From positions 106,020 to 170,019 of the forward strand of contig VKHO01000058.1 of assembly GCA_011125455.1 (NCBI GenBank): a DNA stretch of 64,000 nt, read 5' to 3'. The stretch is from Chlamydiales bacterium STE3. Its GTDB lineage: Bacteria; Chlamydiota; Chlamydiia; Chlamydiales; Parachlamydiaceae. A program made the position numbers and the translations under genes. Below the pieces are notes generated by a model that saw only the letters and a program-made list of their open reading frames with translations, searched no databases and was not told where the DNA came from. Shown in pieces: positions 9,161 to 17,563 of the stretch (position 1 is the first letter of the stretch; every line of letters starts with the position of its first letter).

Positions 9161-9583
9161 ATGTATAATGCTTCAGATTTAGAACAGCATTTCAATAAAT
9201 TCACTAAAAACCTCACTCAATGGCTGCCTGAAGGGATATTGGAGATAGACATTATAACTCTTCATCAACTCGGTCTTTTAAGCTACTATAAAGGGCATGA
9301 TTCTACCTTAACTCGTTATTTTCATGTAGTTGAATCCCCAGATAAAATCACTTTGATCAATGGACAATTTATCGTCTGGATTATTCCTAAAAATCACGGC
9401 ACCACATCACGAACTTGCGTCCTCATCGCCCTAAATGATCGAGGGATCCCAAAAATGGAGCTTGCTTTTGAGGCAAAGGACGTTTATAACACATCCTCAC
9501 TTGTCTTAAGACTGCTAGAAAAAATTTTATTTGAAATTCAAGAAAACGAAGAGTCTTTAAAAGCCTACAGGGAAATTTCTTAA
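9161..9583 (+). CDS. Conserved chlamydial hypothetical (CT550-like by position)
   Basis: Not recognised as a named family. It encodes 140 residues, with no signal peptide or membrane segment. A central beta-rich block (TRYFHVVESPDKITLI, then QFIVWIIPKN) is followed by a long C-terminal helix. It converges on rsbW and shares the palindromic TTAA, the two genes overlapping by four bases. I remember a hypothetical gene at the same place between dacF and rsbW in C. trachomatis. Only that conserved placement hints at a role, perhaps with the RsbW regulatory system. Confidence 0.75.
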   Translation: MYNASDLEQHFNKFTKNLTQWLPEGILEIDIITLHQLGLLSYYKGHDSTLTRYFHVVESPDKITLINGQFIVWIIPKNHGTTSRTCVLIALNDRGIPKMELAFEAKDVYNTSSLVLRLLEKILFEIQENEESLKAYREIS

Positions 9584-9984
9584 TGAAATTTCTTTAATGT
9601 AAGGATGTTGAGGTTTCTCTCTCTAGCATAATGGACTTCATCCATAAGATTGAGGACAAAAAAAATTCCATAGCCACCAACCGTTCTTTCATCCAAAGGA
9701 GCTTTACAATCACAATTTTTGCTCACTTTAAGGGGATTATAGGGAATCCCTTCATCCTGGATTTTTATCTCTATACCTAAATTTTGGTTAAAAGAACATG
9801 AGATGAGAATATTCCCCTTTCCTGCAGGATATCCATAATTAATGATATTGACTAAAACTTCCTCTGTGGCCAACTCAATTTTATTTAAATAGCAGGAATT
9901 AAAACCTGCTATCTGTGCTTGAGCGCGAATAAATTCCAACATTTCATAGAGACTGTCGAGCTCAGCGGGAAATGATTTCATCAT
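9580..9984 (-). CDS. rsbW: RsbW-type anti-sigma/switch kinase
   Basis: A 134-residue single-domain GHKL (histidine-kinase-like) ATPase. The N box is in ATEEVLVNIINYGYP, the G1 box in IQDEGIPYNP and the G2 box in VGGYGIFFV. RsbW proteins are Ser/Thr kinases that phosphorylate anti-anti-sigma proteins. In chlamydiae the Rsb partner-switching system is thought to affect sigma-66 activity or developmental timing. An alternative ATG is one codon downstream. No antagonist gene (RsbV) lies in this window. Confidence 0.9.
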   Translation of the reverse strand: MMKSFPAELDSLYEMLEFIRAQAQIAGFNSCYLNKIELATEEVLVNIINYGYPAGKGNILISCSFNQNLGIEIKIQDEGIPYNPLKVSKNCDCKAPLDERTVGGYGIFFVLNLMDEVHYARERNLNILTLKKFH

Positions 9985-10090
9985 AAATTGCCACTAGAGA
10001 AAAATCCATTCAACCTATCTCTCAGTAAGTTAATAATATAGAAGTGCCTTTTTTAAATATTAATTGCTTTGATAGCGAATTATTTTCTTT

Positions 10091-10666
10091 TTACCAAGCA
10101 TTATTAAGAAAATCAGCAATTTTTTCTGCAAGAGCTCTATGCAAGGGTTTTCGAACAGCATCTTCGGCAGAATCTATATCGCTTAATTGCCCTAGAGAAA
10201 AAAGATTTACACCATTATGGCTAGAATAGTAATCATGATCAAAATCCACACTCGCCTTAATATTGACAGGACCCATTAATTTGCAGCCATTGAAATCAAA
10301 AAGTTCTAAGCAAGCGATAAGGGTGGCTCTTGTTTCAATAGGAATAATGGATTTTTTAATTTTACCGCTGCGCTTCCTGTCGTAACGGAATCCTATATGT
10401 TTCTCATAGCCATCGATTATCGCAATTTTTAAGATAATTTCTCCGTTTCCATTAGTGTAGGCCACGTCTAGACAGCTACTTACAGCATTAATCACAGCCT
10501 CTGTGAGGCTTCCATCAAGATCGCCTTCAATATAGGGGATAGAGAGGGTTTTACCTCTTAGAATGGAATTGCCTAAACCTAGCCTATATCCGCATCCGGG
10601 TAACAGAGACACAAGACAAAGGAAAACAATTATTTTTCCTATAAAGCGCCATTTTAAAAAAGTCAT
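10091..10666 (-). CDS. LptE-like LPS-assembly lipoprotein
   Basis: A lipoprotein of 191 residues. The signal peptide ends in a lipobox LLPG/C with Cys25 as the lipidation site, directly followed by GYRLG, the start typical of LptE family members. LptE plugs the LptD translocon that inserts LPS in the outer membrane. The ATG at 10666 is preferred over a GTG at 10678 because GGGA precedes it and it lacks extra charged residues. It follows the BamD-like gene by 13 bases, so two outer-membrane assembly factors are co-transcribed. Assignment rests on the lipobox, the GYRL motif and size. Confidence 0.72.
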   Translation of the reverse strand: MTFLKWRFIGKIIVFLCLVSLLPGCGYRLGLGNSILRGKTLSIPYIEGDLDGSLTEAVINAVSSCLDVAYTNGNGEIILKIAIIDGYEKHIGFRYDRKRSGKIKKSIIPIETRATLIACLELFDFNGCKLMGPVNIKASVDFDHDYYSSHNGVNLFSLGQLSDIDSAEDAVRKPLHRALAEKIADFLNNAW

Positions 10667-10679
10667 AGTGTATCCCACT

Positions 10680-11657
10680 TCAGGAGATGCACGGTTTGCA
10701 AAACTTTCGGTTTGAGGATGACTCTAGTTTTTCTATTCTTGCACGACAAAACTCTGCGATTTTTGTTTCAGGGAATTGGCTGATCGCACTGCGGTAATAG
10801 ATGATAGACGCCTTTGGTTTACTTGTACGTTCATAGTACTGGCCAGTCTCATAAAGACCTTTTGCATAAACCTCTTTAATCGCCTGCAAATCCCTTTCAG
10901 CTTGCTGCACTCTTTCATCTCGCGGAAAATCTTTGCTAAATCTTTTAAGATTGATTTGAGCTAGAGCGATAAGGTCTGGATTCTGAAACTCGCGCTGACA
11001 TTGTTCTAGGTAAACACGGTTGATACCAAGGTAAGCTTCAGGAGTAAGTTCATGTTTTGGGAAACGTCTTATAAGCGTTTGATAAGCTTCCACAGACTCT
11101 CTCCATTCCTGATCTTGAAGAAGCATGGTAGCTTTTGCAAAAAGGCTTAAGGCTGCATACTCATGACTAGGTAGAGAATAAATCACCTCATCATAAATCT
11201 CTAATGCCAGATCATTTCCGCTTGCCCATTTAGGGAGTTGTTTAGCGCCAAAAACGCGTCTTTTCGCTCCATGTCTAAATTTTTCGGCAATGGCATATTT
11301 AAACCCTAAAGTTTCTTCAAAGTACTTAGGTTGATTAGTATTTTTCAAATAGTTAGAAAAAGCTTCATTTGCAAAATCATACTCACCAAGATGGTAATAA
11401 GACATACCTAAGTAATAAAAGCTTTCAGCGAATCTAGTAAATCCTGGAAAATGACAAACGACTTCCTGAAATTGTCGCGCTGCAGCTGCATAATCTGAGC
11501 GCTCTAAACAATCCATCCCCTGATTAAAATGGGATTCAACAGAAAGGGCTGAGGCCTCTTTTTCCTTTTTCAAAGTCTTGTGGGAAAAATCTGAAGCCCC
11601 CTCAAGAAGACCTGCATTTAATGCAATCAACAACACAAACGTGATTATTTTTTTCAT
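10680..11657 (-). CDS. BamD/YfiO-like TPR protein
   Basis: A 325-residue exported protein made of tetratricopeptide-like repeats: SHFNQGMDCLERSDYAAAA near 42-60, AESFYYLGMSYYHLGEYDFA near 78-97, then further units near 150-200 and 265-300. The pattern matches BamD (ComL), which scaffolds BamA in outer-membrane protein insertion. The signal peptide (MKKIITFVLLIALNAG) has no Cys lipobox, unlike the E. coli lipoprotein. In position it corresponds to CT547. First gene of a pair with the LptE-like lipoprotein. Confidence 0.75.
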   Translation of the reverse strand: MKKIITFVLLIALNAGLLEGASDFSHKTLKKEKEASALSVESHFNQGMDCLERSDYAAAARQFQEVVCHFPGFTRFAESFYYLGMSYYHLGEYDFANEAFSNYLKNTNQPKYFEETLGFKYAIAEKFRHGAKRRVFGAKQLPKWASGNDLALEIYDEVIYSLPSHEYAALSLFAKATMLLQDQEWRESVEAYQTLIRRFPKHELTPEAYLGINRVYLEQCQREFQNPDLIALAQINLKRFSKDFPRDERVQQAERDLQAIKEVYAKGLYETGQYYERTSKPKASIIYYRSAISQFPETKIAEFCRARIEKLESSSNRKFCKPCIS

Positions 11658-11738
11658 AGTTTCCTCAAAAAGACTTTTATTTTAAAAATAATATCAGTAG
11701 AAGTCAATTCGTAATCATAATTTTTAAATAAAAGAGTC

Positions 11739-14700
11739 TTATTCTATTAAAAAAGCTTCCAATTTCTCTACTTCTGCCTTTAAATTGGGAGAGATCGTTA
11801 CCCCCCAACGGCTTTCAATATTTAAGGAAGCTAAAACCCTATCTTTTAAATAGAAATTCAAAACAACCGGGCTTTGTCCCCGATGATTATCAAAAATTTC
11901 TTTTAATCTTACAATTTGACTCAAGCGAGCTTTCTCTAAATTTGTTCTTAAAGCAAATGTGACAGCAACAGGAGCAGCCTTTTCCACTTTTTTGACCTCT
12001 TGTTTTTGAGCAACCTGCTTAGCATAGTTAGCCCGCTTACTCATTTGCTTAACTTTGTCGTAGATACGATCGCAATCCTCAATCATCGCATCACTTGCTT
12101 TCGTCAAATCATCGAACCATTTGCAAGAAAGACGAGGTGTTTCTTCCTTTTTGTTAAGCTGCAAAACAGCATAGAGCAGCTGATTTTCTTTAAGGAGAAA
12201 GCTTTTTTCCTCATACAAATCAGGCCATATCGGAAGCTCAAAGCTATCGTAACCATCGCCAATCGTCAAAATAGCAAATTTTTTCTGTGATTTATTGCTG
12301 AAGCGTACCTGCACAGTCTCTACAATAAAAGCAGAGCGGAAAACAGCGTCGTGGTCAAGCTCAGCACCCTTACCTAGTGCTATACAGGAAAGCCTTTGTA
12401 AGATATCTCGATAACTGTCCATAGGATGGCCAGTAAGAAAAAAACCTAGGAGCTCTTTTTCCTTTAATAAAATCTCATAAAGCGAGGTCGATCTAAGGAC
12501 CTCTGGGGGTCTTATAAAACGCTCTTCATTAATATCACCCATTAAAGAAAAAAGGTTCATGTATCCTAAAGAGGCGTCTTTTTGGTCCGCTGAAATAGCA
12601 TCAAAAATAGGCTCCAACGACAGCTTCAAAGCATCGCGCGACCATTTCGTAAAATCAAAACATCCCGCCTCTATTAAAGCTTCGATCGCTTTTTTCCCAA
12701 CTTTTCGCGTGTCGATCCTTTTCACAAAGTGGTAAAGACTATTGAATCTTCCTCCCACTTTGCGCTCGGACAGGATCGCTTCAACAACGCCTTCCCCAAT
12801 GCCTTTAATGCCAGACATAGCAAAACGGATTCCTTGCGAAGTCGCGAGGAATTGCTTTTCAGACTCATTCACATCAGGCAGCAAAATAGCAATCTCCATA
12901 GCCTGACATTCACGAATGAATTTGGAAACTTTACTGATATCATGGCTATCGCATGTCATCAAAGCAGCCATCCACTCACCTGGATAATTGGCCTTCAGAA
13001 AAGCTGTGGCATAGGATAAATAGCCATAGGCAGCAGCATGAGATTTATTGAACCCATAGGCAGCAAATTTTTCCATTTTGTCGAAAATCAACCGCGCAGT
13101 CTCTTCATCGATCGTATTTTCTTGGGCGCCTTTTATAAATTTTTGACGCTGCTGCGCCATCTGCTCAAAGTCTTTTTTCCCCATAGCACGGCGCAATACA
13201 TCCCCTTCACCAAGAGTGTAATTCGCAAGCTTACTCGCAATTTGCATCACCTGTTCTTGGTAAACCATGATTCCATAGGTTTCGCTTAAGATTTCTTTCA
13301 TCCAAGGATGATCATTTTCGATTGCTTCTCGGCCGTGCTTGCGGTTGATAAATGAAGGAATCATATCCATGGGGCCCGGCCGGTAAAGTGCGCCGACAGC
13401 GATAATTTCTTCAAATTTATCAAGATGTAGCTGCCGTGCAAGGTCTTGCATACCAGCAGATTCTAATTGGAACACACCTAAAGTTTTACCTTGGTTGAGT
13501 AGATCAAAAGTGGGTTTATCATTGAGGGGTAGGTTCACCCAATCTATCGATACACCATGTGAGCGAAGGACCCCATCAACTGCTGTTTGAATAGCCGTAA
13601 GTGTTTTTAGCCCTAAAAAATCCACCTTTAACATGCCAACCTGCTCTACCGGCTTCATCGAATACTGAGTTACAGGCATTTCAGAATCTTTTGCGGAACA
13701 AATAGGGATGAAATTTGTTAACGGCTCTCCACTAATAATGATCCCTGCAGCGTGGATTCCTGTATTACGGATAGAGCCTTCCAGAGTCTTTCCAATCTCC
13801 ATAATACGTCTTGCATCTTCATCTTGATCGACCATGTTTTTTAAGTCATGGTCTTTTTCCAGTGCTTTTTCAAGAGTAATATTAAGATCATCCGGAACGA
13901 GCTTAGCGATTTCATTCACTTTACTTAAAGGCACACTTAAAACCCGACCAACATCCTTGATGGTCATTTTAGCCTTCATCGTACCAAAGGTGATGATCTG
14001 AGCAATGTTATCTTTTCCGTATTTGTGCAAGACATAGTTAATAACGTCCTCGCGACGATCCATACAGATATCCACGTCTATATCTGGATAGGAAATACGC
14101 TCTGGATTGATAAAACGCTCAAAAAAGAGATGAAAGCGCAACGGCTCGATATCTGTGACTTCTATTAAATAGAGAACTATTGAACCGGCTCCTGACCCGC
14201 GCCCAGGCCCCATTGGAATGCCATTACGTTTCGCCCAATTGATAAAGTCCCATACGATCAAAAGATAATCACTCATGCCCTTAGGAACAATCACATCCAT
14301 TTCATAATCTAGACGTTCTCGAACGATTTCCATAGGATCTTTGTCAGGATAAATTTCCCTCACTTTTGCTAATCTATCAGGGGTGTAACGTTTAGCGATG
14401 CCTGCACGGCAAAGCTCCCAGAGAAACTCTTCGGCAGCACGGGACTGCTCCTCTTTTGTAAAGCTTTTCCCTTCAAGCGACGGGGGGACATATGTAGGAT
14501 AGTGCTTAGTCTTAAAGTCAAGTTCCACGTGGCACTTTTCCGCAACCTCTAACGTATTTTCAATAGCTTCAGGGCAATCTTTAAAGATCTCGAGCATTTG
14601 CTCTGGCGATTTAAAGTATAACTCATGAGATGAATAGGTTCGTCTTTTAGGATTTGCAACGCGAAATTTAGGATTGCCGAAAGAGTCCTTTTCCCATATC

Positions 14701-15458
14701 TCACAGGGTTCTCCAGATTGTACGTTTAACAAGATCTCATGTGCCTTCCAATCCTGCCTCTGCATGTAATGGCTATCATTTGTTGCAACGATTTTAATCT
14801 TTAAATCTGAAGCGACTTCCATGAGTAGTCGGTTCACTTTATTTTGCTTTTCAATGTAGTCGAGATAGTTCTGATATAGCCAAGACTCAAGATGCATGCC
14901 GTCTGCTTGTAGGTCAGCCTCGGTCATGCCATGACGTTGAAGCTCAAGATAGTAATCTTCTCCAAAAATATCTCGATACCAGCGAATCTCTTCAATCAAG
15001 CTCTCCTTCGTCCCATTAAGAGCTTCATGCGCAACCTTGCTGCTCAAACAGCCAGAAAGGCAGATCAACCCATCACTGTATTGTTTAATTAAGGAGGGAT
15101 CAATTCTTGGGTGATAGTAAAAACCTTCGATGAATCCAAGGGATGTGAGTTTTGCTAAATTATGATAGCCCTGCTTGTTTTTAGCTAAAAGACCCAAATG
15201 AAATGCCGTTTTCTGCCCGTATTCCTTCTTTTTTTCAAAACGAGACGCCGGTGCAACATAAAATTCACAGCCTATAATTGGCTTTACTTTTACTTCTTTA
15301 CACGCTTTGTAGAAATCGACCGCCCCAAAAAGATTCCCGTGATCGGTAAGAGCAACAGAAGACATTCCCATTTTTTGGCTTGTCTCAGCAATATCAGGGA
15401 TGGAAGCCAATGCATCTAAAATCGAATATTGAGAATGAACGTGGAGTGGGACCCACAT
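11739..15458 (-). CDS. dnaE: DNA polymerase III alpha subunit DnaE
   Basis: The replicative DNA polymerase, 1239 residues, the usual length for DnaE1. The N-terminus VPLHVHSQYSILDA is the PHP domain. The catalytic acidic motif SYPDIDVDICMDRR is near residues 452-465. GPGRGSGAGS (palm) and KLANYTLGEGDVLRRAMGKK (fingers) are also clear. An OB-fold region follows near 1000. It begins with ATG and stands alone on the minus strand between the BamD-like gene and uhpC, matching chlamydial order. Confidence 0.97.
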   Translation of the reverse strand: MWVPLHVHSQYSILDALASIPDIAETSQKMGMSSVALTDHGNLFGAVDFYKACKEVKVKPIIGCEFYVAPASRFEKKKEYGQKTAFHLGLLAKNKQGYHNLAKLTSLGFIEGFYYHPRIDPSLIKQYSDGLICLSGCLSSKVAHEALNGTKESLIEEIRWYRDIFGEDYYLELQRHGMTEADLQADGMHLESWLYQNYLDYIEKQNKVNRLLMEVASDLKIKIVATNDSHYMQRQDWKAHEILLNVQSGEPCEIWEKDSFGNPKFRVANPKRRTYSSHELYFKSPEQMLEIFKDCPEAIENTLEVAEKCHVELDFKTKHYPTYVPPSLEGKSFTKEEQSRAAEEFLWELCRAGIAKRYTPDRLAKVREIYPDKDPMEIVRERLDYEMDVIVPKGMSDYLLIVWDFINWAKRNGIPMGPGRGSGAGSIVLYLIEVTDIEPLRFHLFFERFINPERISYPDIDVDICMDRREDVINYVLHKYGKDNIAQIITFGTMKAKMTIKDVGRVLSVPLSKVNEIAKLVPDDLNITLEKALEKDHDLKNMVDQDEDARRIMEIGKTLEGSIRNTGIHAAGIIISGEPLTNFIPICSAKDSEMPVTQYSMKPVEQVGMLKVDFLGLKTLTAIQTAVDGVLRSHGVSIDWVNLPLNDKPTFDLLNQGKTLGVFQLESAGMQDLARQLHLDKFEEIIAVGALYRPGPMDMIPSFINRKHGREAIENDHPWMKEILSETYGIMVYQEQVMQIASKLANYTLGEGDVLRRAMGKKDFEQMAQQRQKFIKGAQENTIDEETARLIFDKMEKFAAYGFNKSHAAAYGYLSYATAFLKANYPGEWMAALMTCDSHDISKVSKFIRECQAMEIAILLPDVNESEKQFLATSQGIRFAMSGIKGIGEGVVEAILSERKVGGRFNSLYHFVKRIDTRKVGKKAIEALIEAGCFDFTKWSRDALKLSLEPIFDAISADQKDASLGYMNLFSLMGDINEERFIRPPEVLRSTSLYEILLKEKELLGFFLTGHPMDSYRDILQRLSCIALGKGAELDHDAVFRSAFIVETVQVRFSNKSQKKFAILTIGDGYDSFELPIWPDLYEEKSFLLKENQLLYAVLQLNKKEETPRLSCKWFDDLTKASDAMIEDCDRIYDKVKQMSKRANYAKQVAQKQEVKKVEKAAPVAVTFALRTNLEKARLSQIVRLKEIFDNHRGQSPVVLNFYLKDRVLASLNIESRWGVTISPNLKAEVEKLEAFLIE

Positions 15459-15533
15459 AACGCCCTACCAAAATAAATGAAAATTAGCATACCCTAAAGG
15501 CACTTTTTTTGCCTTAATGAATTCTAGATGATA

Positions 15534-15571
15534 AAGCGTTAGATTAGAGGCTCTCTCCAATCAACGCTTTA
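15534..15571. terminator. Hairpin between uhpC and dnaE
   Basis: AAAGCGTT at 15534-15541 pairs with AACGCTTT at 15564-15571 around a 22-base loop. It lies between two minus-strand genes, so it could end the uhpC transcript; no U-run follows on that side. A second, shorter stem (AAGGCA with TGCCTT, about 15498-15515) is adjacent. Confidence 0.4.
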
Positions 15572-15618
15572 GCTATAGTCGACGAAATGATTCAACAGAC
15601 CGAGCTTGCAACTAACGG

Positions 15619-16977
15619 TTAGGTAGCCATGCGCGTTTTTGCTTTTTTTGCCTTTTTATTTTCTGTAATTCCCCACATCGGCAGAAGTAAGAGGACTGAT
15701 ATAAAGCAGCAAATAGACATAAAGTAGAAAAAACCATCCCAGCCCCAATCATCTGCTACCTTACCTAAAGGATAACCAGCCACTGCGGCGCCCAGGTAAG
15801 CAAAAGTTCCCACAAAACCTGTTGATGTGGATGCAGCATTTTTATGGGATAACTCTGCAGCAGCTATTCCGATCATCATTTGGGGACCAAAAACAGCGAA
15901 ACCGATTAGAAACACAGCTGCGGAGTCTACCCATGGATATCCCTGTGGGACATGCCAAAAAGCAATGAGTGCCACAACCGAGGCCAAGGCAAAAATAACA
16001 TTAATCGGGCCTCTTCTAGCGTTAAAAAGGCGATCGGAGCCCCAACCAGCAGCAAGGCTTCCAAAAAAACCACCTACTTCAAACATGGAGGCGCAACCAC
16101 TAGCACCGATAACACTATATCCTTTCTCGTCTCTCAAAAATAAAGCTGTCCAATCGTTAACGCCCGTCCTAACAATATAGACGAAAAAATATGCAAAACC
16201 CAGCATCCAAAGGTATTTATTCTTGAAAATATAATCGACTAAAATTTGTTTTGTTGAAAGCTGCGCCTCCTCGCTTCTTTCCATCCCTTGTGTCCCGTAA
16301 TCATTACGGTATTTTTCAATAGGCGGTAGTCCAAGAGACTGAGGTGTATCTCTCAATCTATTAATAAGAAACACGCCACCCATGATGCAAATAAGGCCAG
16401 GAACATACATAGCATAGCGCCAGCCAAAATAGTACAAACATGCCCCTGTAATCCAAGGAATGATAAATGCTCCAACATTGTGAGAGACATTAAAGGTCGA
16501 CCACCAAGAGCCCCGCTCTGAATGAGAATACCATTGTGTTAGGAAACGGGCACACGCTGGCCAGCCAAAACCTTGAAACCAACCATTCAAGCCCCAAAAA
16601 ATGGAAAACAAAATTAAAGATGAGGAAAAACCAAAAAATATATTTAATAATCCTGTTAAGAAAAGACCAATAGCCATAAAATAACGCGGGTTCGACTGGT
16701 CAGAGACAATCCCGCTAGCAAATTTACTCACACCGTAAGTAATCGAAAAAATACTAGCCAAGAGACCGAGTTCACTCTTTTCAAAACCAAGGTCGGCCAT
16801 AAGACCAGGCATAGCAAATGTAAAACTTTTTCGGGTAAAATAGTAAAGAGCGTATCCTACAAACATGGAGTAAAGGATTCGCAATCTCCAATAATGATAA
16901 AGATTACCCACCTCCTCCTTATCCTGAATTTCTTCTAAGTAAGGTGCAGGTTTCAATAGGCTAAAGATTTTGCTCAC
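15619..16977 (-). CDS. uhpC: Hexose-phosphate:phosphate antiporter (UhpC/UhpT-type)
   Basis: A major facilitator superfamily transporter of the organophosphate:phosphate antiporter family, 452 residues with 12 predicted membrane segments. The family signatures YALYYFTRKSFTFAMPGL near residues 40-57 and GLNGWFQGFGWPACARF near 130 are readable. In chlamydiae UhpC imports glucose-6-phosphate from the host. The start is GTG at 16977, supported by AAGGGAG seven bases upstream. Confidence 0.93.
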   Translation of the reverse strand: MSKIFSLLKPAPYLEEIQDKEEVGNLYHYWRLRILYSMFVGYALYYFTRKSFTFAMPGLMADLGFEKSELGLLASIFSITYGVSKFASGIVSDQSNPRYFMAIGLFLTGLLNIFFGFSSSLILFSIFWGLNGWFQGFGWPACARFLTQWYSHSERGSWWSTFNVSHNVGAFIIPWITGACLYYFGWRYAMYVPGLICIMGGVFLINRLRDTPQSLGLPPIEKYRNDYGTQGMERSEEAQLSTKQILVDYIFKNKYLWMLGFAYFFVYIVRTGVNDWTALFLRDEKGYSVIGASGCASMFEVGGFFGSLAAGWGSDRLFNARRGPINVIFALASVVALIAFWHVPQGYPWVDSAAVFLIGFAVFGPQMMIGIAAAELSHKNAASTSTGFVGTFAYLGAAVAGYPLGKVADDWGWDGFFYFMSICCFISVLLLLPMWGITENKKAKKAKTRMAT

Positions 16978-17563
16978 TTTATCTCCCTTTAGTGGATGAA
17001 CCCCTCAAATTATGGCTTTAAAGCAGCAAAGTCCTTGAGACTTTAGACTTAATAATACATTGTTACTTTGCTACTAACGCCAATTAATTCCGCCTAGAAG
17101 CTCACTTTTATGAGCTAGAAAGACGATTTGCACTCAAGGGAACATTCACAAGGTGAACATTCTCTTATGTTTCCCCTGTTTAGGGCAAAATTTAGCGAGC
17201 ACAGTTAGAGGAGTATCAAAATAACGTATCGTGCATCATTTCCTCTGAATGGCGTATTGTATTTTTCATATTAATTAGGAGTCAAGCAATATCTGAACCT
17301 TTTGTTGACGGATAGCCATCTTATGTGATAAAACTAATCAGTGGCATTTTGTCTCTAGAGTTTTTAAATTGCGCACAATGTTTAAGGGCTCCAAGGACGC
17401 TTAAAGAACCCAGACATTTGAGCTATAGAGATGGTCTGAATCGAAATTCAAGTAAGCCGAACTGCAGGTCCTGTCCTTATCTCAACTCTTTAATATGATA
17501 TGCCTTTGAGGTGTGTGGCTTTTTTTAAATCTGAATTCCAACATGGGTCATCGATAGTGTAAA
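16978..17563. promoter_or_regulatory. Divergent upstream region of uhpC and FHA gene, with a dyad
   Basis: 586 bases with no gene. A compact symmetrical block sits at 17140-17162: GAACATTC occurs twice as a direct repeat (17140-17147 and 17155-17162) and the centre TTCAC-AAG-GTGAA (17145-17157) is a perfect dyad. A possible sigma-66 promoter for the plus-strand FHA gene has TTGACG at 17305-17310 and ATAAAA at 17328-17333 with a 17-base spacer. The rest shows nothing I can name. Confidence 0.4.
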
